Translations under genes and position numbers: made by a program
DNA from: Allobosea sp. 12-68-7
Lineage (GTDB): Bacteria; Pseudomonadota; Alphaproteobacteria; Rhizobiales; Beijerinckiaceae
NCBI GenBank assembly: GCA_002279705.1
Contig: NCCO01000096.1
Span: 1-37,673 of the forward strand
DNA length: 37,673 nt
Direction of reading: 5' to 3'
Notes under the pieces: generated by a model
What the model was told of the DNA's origin: nothing
The model's input: the letters and a program-made list of their open reading frames with translations, nothing else
The model's database searches: none
In this document: positions 27,533 to 35,953 of the stretch, one piece after another
Numbering within the stretch: position 1 is the first letter of the stretch
How the letters are laid out: each line of letters starts with the position of its first letter

Positions 27533-27623
27533 GTCATGCTCGGGCGAAGACCCGAGCATCTCCGGCCGGAGATGATCCTGATGGAGATTCTCGGGTCTTC
27601 GCTTCGCTTCGCCCGAGAATGAC
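27533..27623. repeat. Second type of palindromic repeat, GTCATGCTCGGGCGAAG
   Basis: A 91-base inverted repeat has outer arms GTCATGCTCGGGCGAAG and CTTCGCCCGAGAATGAC. Inner segments GACCCGAGCATCTCC and GGAGATTCTCGGGTC also pair. It lies exactly between the convergent SDR remnant and puuE and is unlike the other three palindromes except for the GTCAT/ATGAC ends. Likely a REP/BIME-like element. Confidence 0.8.
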
Positions 27624-27628
27624 GGCTC

Positions 27629-28997
27629 TCAGCGCATGATCTCCTTCAGCCGCAGCAGCGAGATGCGCTCGACCTGTCCCAGCGCCGTCTCGAACTCGAC
27701 CTCGGGCGTGCTCTGCAGCCGCGTCTCGAAGGCGGCCAGGATCGCGTCCTTGCTGGCGCCCGCCACCGCCATGATGAAGGGGATGCCGAAGCGCGCCTTG
27801 TAGGCGTCGTTGGCTTCCGTGAAGCGGGCGCGTTCGCTGGGAGCGAGGCGGTCGAGCCCGGCGGAGGCCTGCTCGCCGATCGATTCCTCGGTCATCTCGC
27901 CGGCCGCCGCGAGCTTGCCGGCGAGGTCGGGATGGCCGAGCAGCAGCGCCTTCAGCCTGTCGCGCGGGGCGGCGCGCATCACCTGCGCCATCGCCGCATG
28001 CAGGGTGGCGGCATCGTCATGGGCGGGCGTGATCCCGGCGTCGAAGGTCGCCTCGGCGATCCAGGGCGCATTCTCCCAGATCCGCCCGAAGACCTCGACG
28101 AAAAGCGCTTTTGGGGCGGCCGAGGGGCGGTAGCCGCCGGCCGGCGGGTGGTGGCGGACCCAGTGGCGGGCGATGTCGAGCCGCGTCGCGACCCAGACAT
28201 CGTCATGGCCTTGCACATGGTCGAGGAAGCGCGCCAGCGCGGCGGCGCGGCCCGGCCGGCCGACGAGGCGGCAATGCAGGCCGATCGACATCATCTTCGG
28301 CGCGGTCTCGCCCTCGGCATAGAGCAGGTCGAAGGAGTCCCTGAGATAGGCGAAGAACTGGTCGCCGCTGTTGAAGCCCTGCGGGGTGGCAAAGCGCATG
28401 TCGTTGGCATCGAGCGTGTAGGGCACGGCGAGCTGCGGCCCCTTCGGCCCGCTCAGCCAGTAGGGCAACTCGTCGGCATAGCTGTCGGCGGTATAGAGGA
28501 AGCCGCCTTCGTCCATCATCAGCGGTGTCGTGCGCTCCGACGAGCGGCCCTGGTAGAAGCCGAGCGGGCGCGCGCCGGTGATCTCGCGCTGGATGCGGAT
28601 GGATTCCAGGATGTCGGCGCGCTCCTTCTCGGCCGGCACGTCCCTGCATCGAGGCGGCGATCTCTGGATAGCGTTGCAGCGCGCTGGCGATGGCGAAGAC
28701 GGTCACCGGCAGCTTGCGCTGCGTGAACATCCGCCAGAGCCGCCAGTAGCCGGCGCGCGAGCCGTATTCGTAGATCGACTCCATGTTCATGTGGCGTTGG
28801 CCGGGCCAGGGCGCGGCGCCGACGATCTCGGAGAGGAAAGCCTCGGAGGCTGCGTCCCCATGCAGGATGTTGTTCTCGCCGCCCTCCTCGTAATTGATCA
28901 CGAACTGCACGGCGATGCGGGCCTTCCCCGGCCAGCGCGGATGCGGCGGGGTGCGGCCATAGCCTTCGAGATCGCGCGGATAGGCAGTGTCGGTCAT
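27629..28997 (-). pseudogene. puuE: Allantoinase PuuE fused to OHCU decarboxylase (UraD), frameshifted
   Basis: Two frames together encode one fused protein. The first (28997 to about 28643) is the N-terminus of PuuE, the cofactor-independent allantoinase: MTDTAYPRDLEGYGRTPPHP, VQFVINYEEGGENN, ESIYEYGSRAGYWRL, ending RYPEIAASMQ. The second (from about 28642) resumes at DVPAEKERADIL and continues with MMDEGGFLYTADSYADELPY and MSIGLHCRLVGRP. It then runs into a C-terminal UraD domain of about 160 residues (LLLGHPDLAGKLA; FGIPFIMAV), which decarboxylates OHCU to S-allantoin. Between them about 17-18 residues are lost, corresponding to the GHEICSHGYRWIDYQ-like segment of known PuuE proteins, with a frame change. 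GTG 28639 could restart a 336-residue product carrying UraD. Fusions of this kind are known in Rhizobiales. Uncertain whether real or an assembly artefact. Confidence 0.82.
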
Positions 28998-29085
28998 GGC
29001 GGGCGGCGCTCGCAAAGTGATTCAGGTCGGGGCGGTAAGTGTCTGACGATGAAAAAAAACGTCGTTCTGGGCAGCGGCGTCATCC

Positions 29086-29164
29086 GTCATTGCGAGCGGA
29101 GCGAAGCAATCCAGGGGCCATCGGGCACCGTCGCTCTGGATTGCTTCGCTCCGCTCGCAATGAC
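29086..29164. repeat. Palindromic repeat, GTCATTGCGAG family, copy 3
   Basis: This 79-base inverted repeat is the most symmetrical copy: GTCATTGCGAGCGGAGCGAA at one end and TTCGCTCCGCTCGCAATGAC at the other, with CAATCCAG/CTGGATTG inside. It lies between uraH and puuE, which are on the same strand, so it would fall inside or end a shared transcript. Confidence 0.92.
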
Positions 29165-29200
29165 GGAGGGTTCCTGACGGCGCGGCTCGCGTGGCCGCCC

Positions 29201-29554
29201 TCAACTCCCGCGATAGGTCGTGTAGCCATAGGGCGAGCAGTTGAGCGGCACATGCCAGTGCCGGCTGGTGTCGGCGATGCCGAAGCGCACCGTGACGGTC
29301 TCGAGGAAGGCGGGGTCGGGCAGGGCGACGCCGCGGTCGCGGAAATAGGGGCCGATCGCGAAGTCGATCTCATAGAGGCCGGGCTGCGTCGCCTCGGGCG
29401 TCAGCAACGGCGCGTCGGTGCGGCCGTCGGCATTGGTGACGGTGGTCGCCAGCGTTTGCGCCTGGCCGTCGGTGATGCGGCGCAGGGTGATGGCCACGCC
29501 CGCGGCGGGGACGCCACCATGCGTGTCGAGGATATGTGTCGTCAGTCCCGCCAT
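29201..29554 (-). CDS. uraH: 5-hydroxyisourate hydrolase
   Basis: This 117-residue transthyretin-like enzyme opens 5-hydroxyisourate, the product of urate oxidation, to OHCU. Conserved catalytic parts are visible: THILDTHGGVPAAGV near the N-terminus with the active His, a central Arg in VRFGIADTSRHWHVP, and the C-terminal signature SPYGYTTYRGS, which is the diagnostic Tyr-Arg-Gly-Ser tail. Length is standard and no signal peptide is present. ATG 29554 is shared with a divergent frame, but the puuD start is placed at 29634, leaving a 79-base divergent promoter region. Downstream on the same strand lies puuE-uraD, separated by about 200 bases including a palindromic repeat. Together with PuuD it forms the urate-degrading pathway. 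Confidence 0.96.
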   Translation of the reverse strand: MAGLTTHILDTHGGVPAAGVAITLRRITDGQAQTLATTVTNADGRTDAPLLTPEATQPGLYEIDFAIGPYFRDRGVALPDPAFLETVTVRFGIADTSRHWHVPLNCSPYGYTTYRGS

Positions 29555-29633
29555 GCTCGTCCTTCCCACCGTACTGCCGTCTCGCCGCCGCCCGCGCGGC
29601 GCCGCGCTTGCATGCTGCCTTGCCACCGCCGCG

Positions 29634-30869
29634 ATGCTCGACGCCTATCTGATGGAATGGGGCGGCATGCTGCTGCGCTGGCTGCATGTGATCACGGCGA
29701 TCGCCTGGATCGGCTCGTCCTTCTTCTTCATCCATCTCGACGCGTCCTTGCGTCCCGCGGCCGACATCCCGCCGGGCGAGGGCGGGCGGGCGTGGCAGGT
29801 CCATGGCGGCGGCTTCTACGAGATGCGCAAATACCTGGTCGCGCCCGCCGTGATGCCGGCCGAGCTGACCTGGCACAAATGGCAGGCCTACTGGACCTGG
29901 ATCTCGGGCTTCTTCCTGCTGGTCTGGGTCTATTACGCACAGTCGGAGCTCTACCTGATCGACCCGGCGGTGATGCAGCTCTCGCCCCCGGTGGCGGGTG
30001 CCATCGGCATCGCGGCGCTGGTCTTCGGCTGGCTGTTCTACGACTGGCTGTGTCGTTCGCCGCTCGGGCGCAACGACATCGTGCTCGGCCTGCTCGGCTT
30101 TTCCTATGTGGTCGCGGCGAGCTGGGCGTTTGCCTCGGTCTTCTCCGGCCGCGGCGCGCTGATCCACACTGGCGCGCTGATGGCGACGATCATGACCGCC
30201 AATGTCTTATTCAACATCATGCCCGGTCAGCGGAAGGTCATCGCGGCGCTGACCGCCGGCGAGAAGCCGGATCCGAAATACGGCAAGGCGGCCAAGCAGC
30301 GCTCGCTGCACAACAATTACATCACCCTGCCGGTGCTGTTCCTGATGCTGTCGAACCATTATCCGGTCACCTATGCCAATTCGGCGGTGATCCCGGTGCT
30401 GGTCGCGCTGATCATCGTCGCTGGGGCGCTGATCCGGCATTTCTTCAACATCCGCCATGCCGACCATGCGCGGTCGCCGTGGTGGACCTGGGCGGTCGCG
30501 CTGGTGGCGCTCTGGCTCGCCTTCTGGGTGGCGATGGCGTCCTCGCCGGGCGGGCGCGAGCGGCTGGGGTTGTCGCCTCTGCCGGCGACCAAGCCTGTGA
30601 TGCTGGCCGGCCTCCAGCCTCCGCCCGAGGCCGTCGCCACCATCGTCACCGGGCGCTGCGCGATGTGCCATGCGCCCGAGCCCACCTGGCCGGGCATCCA
30701 GATTCCGCCCAAGGGCGTGCTGCTGCACGAGCCGGAGACGATCGCGGCTCACGCGCGGGCCATCCGCGTCCAGGCCGTGATGACCCATGCGATGCCGCCC
30801 AACAATCTCTCGGGGATCACGGCCGACGAGCGGCGCGTGCTGGCGCAATGGCTCGCCCAAGGACGCTGA
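29634..30869 (+). CDS. puuD: Membrane-bound urate hydroxylase PuuD with cytochrome c domain
   Basis: This 411-residue protein oxidises urate to 5-hydroxyisourate and passes electrons to a fused c-type cytochrome rather than to oxygen. Residues about 1-300 form the hydrophobic urate oxidase part with some eight membrane spans: EWGGMLLRWLHVITAIAWIG, HGGGFYEMRKYLVAP, and ITLPVLFLMLSNHYPVTYAN with typical histidines. Residues about 325-411 are a cytochrome c domain with the haem motif CAMCH at Cys342-Cys345-His346 and a probable Met ligand in MTHAMPPNN. The frame opens further upstream (ATG at 29553), but those residues are arginine-rich. ATG 29634 gives MLDAYLMEWGG, matching PuuD N-termini, though its ribosome-binding site is weak. 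Divergent from uraH; co-regulation likely. Confidence 0.93.
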   Translation: MLDAYLMEWGGMLLRWLHVITAIAWIGSSFFFIHLDASLRPAADIPPGEGGRAWQVHGGGFYEMRKYLVAPAVMPAELTWHKWQAYWTWISGFFLLVWVYYAQSELYLIDPAVMQLSPPVAGAIGIAALVFGWLFYDWLCRSPLGRNDIVLGLLGFSYVVAASWAFASVFSGRGALIHTGALMATIMTANVLFNIMPGQRKVIAALTAGEKPDPKYGKAAKQRSLHNNYITLPVLFLMLSNHYPVTYANSAVIPVLVALIIVAGALIRHFFNIRHADHARSPWWTWAVALVALWLAFWVAMASSPGGRERLGLSPLPATKPVMLAGLQPPPEAVATIVTGRCAMCHAPEPTWPGIQIPPKGVLLHEPETIAAHARAIRVQAVMTHAMPPNNLSGITADERRVLAQWLAQGR

Positions 30870-30984
30870 TTCGTGCTGATCCGCGCGCCGGGTCGCCGAT
30901 CGCGGTAACCGATCCCTTACGTTGCGGAAGAACGTGATCACGGCTGCGTGACGTCATTCAGTTTCGGTTCAGCTCGTTGCGGGC

Positions 30985-33561
30985 ATGGTCCGGCCACTGA
31001 CAGGCTGGACTGTGGTTCCCGATCCGGGTGCCTCCGGCATGAAGATGGGACCGGGGGGTCCGTTGGACGCGCATTCGAGAAGGGTCGCCGGCTACGGGTT
31101 GGCGGCCATGGCCTTTATCTGTGTCTGGGTGCTGCTGTGCTGGCCCTGGCTGTCGGGCGCCGTCACCATCCCGTTCGATGCCAAGGCGCATTTCCAGGCG
31201 CAGATCCAGTTCCTCGCGCGGGCGCTTCATTCGGGTCAGTCCCCGTTCTGGACGCACAACGTCTTCGGTGGCTCGCCGCAGGTCGCGGACCCGCAGTCGC
31301 TGATCTTCTCCCCCGCCATCCTTCTCGCGGCGCTCGTGCCCTCGCCGAGCTTCCGCGCCGTCGACGCCTATGTGCTCGCCCATCTGCTGGCGGGCGGGCT
31401 CGCCCTGATGATGTTCTTCCGCGACCGCAACTGGCACCCGGCCGGGGGGCTGCTGGCAGCGATCGTCTTCGCCTTCGGCGCCTCGGCGGCCTGGCGCGTC
31501 CAGCATGTCGGCCAGATCGCGAGCCTCGCCTTCTTCGCCATCGCCTTCTGGCTGACGGCGCGGATGCTGCAGCGCGGTTCGCTCGCGGCCGGTGCGTTGG
31601 CGGGCTTCGCCGCCGGCCTGATGATGGTCGAGCCCGACCAGGTCGCGCTGCTCGGGGCCTATATCCTCATCGGCGTGGTCGTGGCGCACTGGCTGTCCGG
31701 CGGCTGGCCGGCGCTGCGCGCCAGCATCCTGCCGGGTGCGGTGGCGGCGGTGGTCGGCCTCGTCGTCGTGGCGCTGCCGCTGCTCTGGACCTGGCTCTTC
31801 GCCGAGGCGACGACGCGCCCCGCCGTGGATCTGGTCGAGGCAGGGCGAGGGTCGCTGCATCCGGCTTCACTGCTGACCGCCTTCGTCGCCGATCTCTTCG
31901 GCGCGCAGGATCCGCAGGTTGATTTCTGGGGGCCCTACAGCCCGAGTTGGAATGCCAAGGAGTTGTTCCTGTCTCAGAACATGGGGCAGGTCTATTTCGG
32001 CGCGCTTCCTGCGCTTCTCCTGATCGTTCCGGGCCTGAGCCGTGGCTGGCTGTGGGACCGGGGTATCCGCAGTCTGTCCATCCTGTTTGCGCTGATGGTG
32101 CTCTTCGCGATCGGCCGTTACACGCCCGCCTTTGCCGCCTTCTATCACTTTCTGCCGGGCGTCGACGCTTTCCGCCGGCCGGCCGATGCCACCTTCCTGA
32201 TCGGCGCTCTCGGCGCGGTCCTGTCGGGCTACATGCTGCACCGGCTCTTCAGCGAGCCTCAGCTCGGGCTCACGAAACGAGACTGGCTGTGGGGCGCCGG
32301 TCTCGTGGTCGCGCTGGCCGGTCTGGCGCTATTGGTCTCGTCGCAGCAGGGGCGGCTGGCGGAAGCGCTCAAGCCCGTGGCGCTCGCCCTCCTGTGGCTG
32401 TCCCTGGCGCTGGCGCTGCTTCACGGCCTGAGCCGGCTGAGGCGGGGGCTCGGCCCCTTGGCGGCTTTGCTCCTGGTGGCCGGCGTCGTCGCGGCGGATC
32501 TCGGCGTCAACAACGGCCCCAACGAATCGACCGCCCTGGCGCCCGACATCTACGACGTCCTGCGCCCCGAGACCCGCAACGAGACCGTCCAGGTGCTGAA
32601 GCGGCTGACGGCCCAGCCCGCGGGCTCGGCACGGCGCGACCGGGTCGAACTGCTGGGACTGGGCTTTGAGTGGCCGAATGCCGGCATGGTGCATGGCTTC
32701 GACCATACACTCGGCTACAACCCCCTGAGGCTGGCGGATTTTTCGGATGCCGTCGGCACGCGCGACACGATCGCTGGGCCCGACCAGCGCAAGTTCACGC
32801 CGCTCTTCCCGTCCTATCGCTGCCGCCTCGCCGATCTTCTGGGGCTGCGCTACATCGCCTCGCCGCTGCCGATCGAGCAGGTCGACCACGCGCTGCGCGA
32901 TGGCGACCTCCGGCTGATCGCGCGGACGAAGGAAGGCTATGTCTACGAGAACCCGCGCGCGCTGCCGCGCGTGCAGTTCGTCGGTGGTTGGGAACTCGCC
33001 GATTTCGACGCGATGAAGCAGAGCGGGCGCTGGCCTGAGGTCGATCCCCAGCAGGCCGTCCTGCTCGATGCCGAGCCTCCCCTCGGCGTGCCGGAGGGGC
33101 CAGTCCAGGCCCGCGCCGAGGTGACGGTGCTGCGCTATGAGAACACCGAGGTCGAGATCGAGGTGACGGCGTCCACTGCCGGGTTCGTCGTGCTGAACGA
33201 CATCTGGCATCCCTGGTGGCGGGCGGAGGTCGACGGCGTCGACTCCGAGATCCTGAAGGCCAATGTCCTGTTCCGGGCCGTCCAGGTGCTGGCCGGGACG
33301 CACAAGGTGCGCTTCAGCTTCCGGCCGATCGAGGGCGCCTTCGCGGAGCTGCACGAGCGCGTCAGCTCGGCCCCGGTGGAGGAGGGCGAGGATGTCCTGC
33401 CGCTGCCGCCTTTGAAGGACGAGCCGCTGGTCGCCGATGGCGGTTCGCTGCTGCCGTCGCTGCTGTCGGGCCGCTCCCGCCAGGTGCGCGAGTCGCTGGG
33501 GCTGGGCCCCGCGGCGCCGGTGGTGGGCCGCGAGACGGTGTCGTCGGCGCTGGCCCACTGA
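30985..33561 (+). CDS. Large polytopic membrane protein, YfhO-like
   Basis: This 858-residue protein has a membrane half (residues about 35-530) with a dozen or so hydrophobic helices and a soluble C-terminal domain (about 540-858). An early periplasmic loop reads PFDAKAHFQAQIQFLARALH with SGQSPFWTHNVFGGSP, the style of GT-C glycosyltransferase-like YfhO proteins, in which acidic residues of the first loop are catalytic. The C-terminal domain holds the YfhO-like ending FVVLNDIWHPWWRAEVDGV and LAGTHKVRFSFRP. ATG 30985 is used; ATG 31039 is equally possible, and neither has a strong ribosome-binding site. A role in adding sugars to a lipid or wall polymer is inferred from the family only. It stands alone, with a 115-base gap after puuD. 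Confidence 0.75.
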   Translation: MVRPLTGWTVVPDPGASGMKMGPGGPLDAHSRRVAGYGLAAMAFICVWVLLCWPWLSGAVTIPFDAKAHFQAQIQFLARALHSGQSPFWTHNVFGGSPQVADPQSLIFSPAILLAALVPSPSFRAVDAYVLAHLLAGGLALMMFFRDRNWHPAGGLLAAIVFAFGASAAWRVQHVGQIASLAFFAIAFWLTARMLQRGSLAAGALAGFAAGLMMVEPDQVALLGAYILIGVVVAHWLSGGWPALRASILPGAVAAVVGLVVVALPLLWTWLFAEATTRPAVDLVEAGRGSLHPASLLTAFVADLFGAQDPQVDFWGPYSPSWNAKELFLSQNMGQVYFGALPALLLIVPGLSRGWLWDRGIRSLSILFALMVLFAIGRYTPAFAAFYHFLPGVDAFRRPADATFLIGALGAVLSGYMLHRLFSEPQLGLTKRDWLWGAGLVVALAGLALLVSSQQGRLAEALKPVALALLWLSLALALLHGLSRLRRGLGPLAALLLVAGVVAADLGVNNGPNESTALAPDIYDVLRPETRNETVQVLKRLTAQPAGSARRDRVELLGLGFEWPNAGMVHGFDHTLGYNPLRLADFSDAVGTRDTIAGPDQRKFTPLFPSYRCRLADLLGLRYIASPLPIEQVDHALRDGDLRLIARTKEGYVYENPRALPRVQFVGGWELADFDAMKQSGRWPEVDPQQAVLLDAEPPLGVPEGPVQARAEVTVLRYENTEVEIEVTASTAGFVVLNDIWHPWWRAEVDGVDSEILKANVLFRAVQVLAGTHKVRFSFRPIEGAFAELHERVSSAPVEEGEDVLPLPPLKDEPLVADGGSLLPSLLSGRSRQVRESLGLGPAAPVVGRETVSSALAH

Positions 33562-33583
33562 TCCGGGCCGGGTCGTCGCCTCC

Positions 33584-34012
33584 TCAGGCGCCGGTGTCGC
33601 CGGTGAGGCCGGCTGCGGCGATGCCCGCCAGCGCCGCGGCCTCGTCATTGTCCGAGGTGTCGCCGGAGATGCCGATGGCGCCCAGCAGCGCGCCGGCCGC
33701 ATCACGAATCAGCACGCCGCCCGGCACCGGCACGAGCGAACCGCCGACGGCGTGGGTCGCCGCCCCGACGAAATAGGGGCGCTCCAGCGCCATCTTGTGC
33801 AGGGCGCGCGAGCCGACGCCCATGGCGACGGCGCCATGCGCCTTGCCGATGGCGATCTCGCCGCGCTTCAGGCTGGTGCCGTCCTGCGCGGCGACGAGCT
33901 TCTGCGCGCCGCGGGCGTCGAGGATGGCGATGGCCAGCGGCTTGAATCCGGCGCCCTGGGCATGGGCGAGGGCGGTGGCCAGGATCGTTTGGGCCTGGGC
34001 GAGGGTCAGCAT
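33584..34012 (-). CDS. GlcG/HbpS family protein (DUF336)
   Basis: This 142-residue protein belongs to the GlcG/HbpS (PduO C-terminal-like) family of small alpha/beta proteins. It starts MLTLAQAQTILATALAHAQG and carries PLAIAILDARGAQKLVAAQD, the segment IAIGKAHGAVAMGVGSRAL, and a late GVLIRDAAGALLGAIGISGD, all family hallmarks. Some members bind haem or cobalamin, and others are encoded with glycolate oxidase, but no such genes are here. Unlike HbpS it has no signal peptide, so it is probably cytoplasmic. AGGAG lies just upstream of ATG 34012. It converges on the YfhO-like gene, with 22 bases between the stops. Family is secure; function is unknown. Confidence 0.88.
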   Translation of the reverse strand: MLTLAQAQTILATALAHAQGAGFKPLAIAILDARGAQKLVAAQDGTSLKRGEIAIGKAHGAVAMGVGSRALHKMALERPYFVGAATHAVGGSLVPVPGGVLIRDAAGALLGAIGISGDTSDNDEAAALAGIAAAGLTGDTGA

Positions 34013-34212
34013 CGGGGAGCTCCTGTTGGCGGTTCGGCGCGCTTGTGGCAGTCGCCGCCGGCCGGGGAAAGCCCTTTTCTGTCATCCATCGGCGCGGATG
34101 ATCTGGCCTCCCGCTACGGCAGCAGGCGGGAAAAGCACGGGCGGGGCCACGGCCGCCTTGAACATGTCACCGCAGTTGGGCTTGATGGAGCCCCAACGGA
34201 TGGAGGAAACGC

Positions 34213-34650
34213 ATGGGCCTGTTCAGTTTCATCAAGGATGCCGGAGCCAAGATCTTCGGCTCGGCCAAGGCGGCGACGCCGGATACGCTGCAGAAGGAAC
34301 TCGCCGGCCACGGCCTGCCCTCCGATGTCGCGATCAGCATCGACGGCGACAAGGTGAAGGTCTCCGGCAAGGCGATGTCGACCGAGGAGGCCGAGAAGAT
34401 CATCCTGGCGCTCGGCAACACCGTCGGCATCGCCACCGTCGAGTCCGACCTCGTGGTGACCAAGGAGGTGCCGGCCGCGGTGTTCTACACGGTGAAGAAG
34501 GGCGACACGCTCTGGAAGATCGCCGAGGAGCACTACGGCAAGGGCCAGGGCGCGAAGTACAACGACATCGTCAAGGCGAACACGCCGCCCGTGAAGAACC
34601 CGGACCTGATCCAGCCCGGCTGGGTGCTGCGGATTCCGCCGCAGGCCTGA
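34213..34650 (+). CDS. lysM: BON and LysM domain protein (potassium-binding Kbp/YgaU type)
   Basis: This 145-residue protein has a BON domain at about residues 20-85 (SDVAISIDGDKVKVSGKAMS) and a LysM domain at about 92-142 (YTVKKGDTLWKIAEEHYGKG, ending IQPGWVLRIPPQA). This is the layout of E. coli YgaU/Kbp, a cytoplasmic protein that binds potassium ions. There is no signal peptide, in keeping with that location. GGAGG lies a few bases before ATG 34213. The leader contains a small hairpin (GTTGGG 34175-34180 / CCCAAC 34192-34197) next to the ribosome-binding site, and a weak promoter-like pair TTGAAC/CTTGAT around 34158-34186. The gene is followed by a strong terminator, so it is probably a single-gene transcript. 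Confidence 0.92.
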   Translation: MGLFSFIKDAGAKIFGSAKAATPDTLQKELAGHGLPSDVAISIDGDKVKVSGKAMSTEEAEKIILALGNTVGIATVESDLVVTKEVPAAVFYTVKKGDTLWKIAEEHYGKGQGAKYNDIVKANTPPVKNPDLIQPGWVLRIPPQA

Positions 34651-34675
34651 GCGGACATCGGCTGCGCGACCCGCG

Positions 34676-34702
34676 ACCGCGCCCCCGTGGGGCGCGGTTT
34701 TT
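34676..34702 (+). terminator. Intrinsic terminator after the BON-LysM gene
   Basis: A perfect 10-bp stem (ACCGCGCCCC / GGGGCGCGGT) with a CGT loop runs straight into a five-base T-run (34698-34702), 26 bases after the stop. It is the clearest Rho-independent terminator in the window. Confidence 0.9.
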
Positions 34703-34828
34703 CATGCGCGGATCCCGCCGCAGGGTCGATCATGGGCGCTTGACGGTTTTGGTTGCGTCGGCAACGATATCCCTCGATCCAGAAGCGGGCAGGCCCCGAG
34801 GCCAGACTCGCCGCCGGTCATGCTAAGT

Positions 34829-34842
34829 TGACGACACTGTCA
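34829..34842. promoter_or_regulatory. Possible operator upstream of the TRAP operon
   Basis: The inverted repeat TGAC-GACACT-GTCA lies about 60 bases before dctP, and its left arm overlaps a TTGACG box that could be a -35 element. No good -10 box follows at the right distance. A regulator site is possible but unproven, since short palindromes like this also occur by chance. Confidence 0.25.
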
Positions 34843-34900
34843 TGCGTGCGTCCCGCCGGGGCGGCGCAGAGAAACAGCCGACATCCTTGGGAGGGACGTC

Positions 34901-35953
34901 ATGACGTTTGATCGCCGCCGATTTCTGCTGGGCGCCGGAACGGCTGTCGCCGCGCCGGCCGTGCTGCGTGCCACCCGTGCGAACGCACAGGAGGTGACAC
35001 TGAAGATGCACCATTTCCTGCCGCCGGTCGCGGTGGGGCATGCCCGCTTCCTCAAGCCCTGGGCCGACAAGGTCGCGGCCGAATCCAACGGGCGCATCAA
35101 GATCGACATCTTCCCCTCGATGCAGCTCGGCGGCACCCCGCCGCAGCTGTTCGACCAGGCGCGCGACGGCGTCGCCGACCTCGTCTGGACGCTGCCGGGC
35201 TATACGCCGGGCCGTTTCACCGGGCTCGAGGCGTTCGAGCTGCCCTTCGTCGCCAACAAGCGGGCGCTGGTGAACTCGCTGGCGCTGACCGAATATGCGC
35301 AGCAGAACCTCGCCGCCGAGCTGAAGGACGTGCACCCGATCTGCCTGTGGACGCATGATCACGGACTGATCCACGCCAACAAGCAGGTCCGCACGATGGA
35401 GGACCTCAAGGGTCTGAAGCTGCGCTTCCCGACCCGGCTGGCCGGCGAGGCGCTGAAGGCGCTCGGCGCCAACGCCATCGGCATGCCAGTGCCGCAGGTG
35501 CCGGAATCGCTGGCGCAGCGCGTCATCGACGGCGCCGTCATCCCCTGGGAGGTGGTGCCCTCGGTGAAGGTGCAGGAGCTGGTGAAGTTCCACACCGAGA
35601 TCCCGGGCTCGCCGACCTTCTACGTCGCGACCTTCATCCTCGCGATGAACAAGGCGAAATACGCGGCGCTGGCGCCGGACCTCAAGGCGATCATCGACCG
35701 CAATTCCGGTGCCGCGGCGGCGGGCATGGCCGGCAAGGTCTGGGACGAGCAGGCCATCGTCGTCTCCGACATGGTGCGCAAGCGCGGCAACACCATCACC
35801 GTGATCGAGGAGGCCGAGGCCGCGCGCTGGCGCAAGACCACGGAGCCCGTGATCGAGGCCTGGCTGAAGACGACCAAGGAGAAGGGGCTCGACGGCGAGA
35901 AGTTGCTCGCCGACACCCGGGCCGCGCTCGCCAAGCACGACAAGGCGGCGTGA
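34901..35953 (+). CDS. TRAP transporter solute-binding protein (DctP family), Tat-type signal
   Basis: This 350-residue periplasmic protein captures the substrate for the TRAP permease encoded just downstream. The N-terminus MTFDRRRFLLGAGTAVAAP has a twin-arginine (RRxFL) motif with a probable cleavage after ATRANA, so it is likely exported folded by Tat. The mature part has the DctP signatures KMHHFLPPVAVGHARFLKPW, KIDIFPSMQLGGTPPQL, and LKGLKLRFPTRLAGEALKAL, where the Arg of LRFP normally binds the substrate carboxylate. The next stretch, GMPVPQVPESLAQRVIDGA, is also typical. This implies an organic acid substrate whose identity cannot be told. GGGAGG lies upstream of ATG 34901. The stop overlaps the next start (GTGA), making one operon dctPQM. 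Confidence 0.93.
   Translation: MTFDRRRFLLGAGTAVAAPAVLRATRANAQEVTLKMHHFLPPVAVGHARFLKPWADKVAAESNGRIKIDIFPSMQLGGTPPQLFDQARDGVADLVWTLPGYTPGRFTGLEAFELPFVANKRALVNSLALTEYAQQNLAAELKDVHPICLWTHDHGLIHANKQVRTMEDLKGLKLRFPTRLAGEALKALGANAIGMPVPQVPESLAQRVIDGAVIPWEVVPSVKVQELVKFHTEIPGSPTFYVATFILAMNKAKYAALAPDLKAIIDRNSGAAAAGMAGKVWDEQAIVVSDMVRKRGNTITVIEEAEAARWRKTTEPVIEAWLKTTKEKGLDGEKLLADTRAALAKHDKAA

Noticed and set aside
29553-29633. ATG 29553 as start of puuD
   Set aside because: It would add 27 Arg/Ala-rich residues not found in PuuD and would overlap the start codon of uraH; ATG 29634 fits the family.
34829-34842. A firm promoter for the dctPQM operon
   Set aside because: TTGACG is a fair -35 box, but no acceptable -10 box lies 16-18 bases on, so it is only listed as a possible operator.
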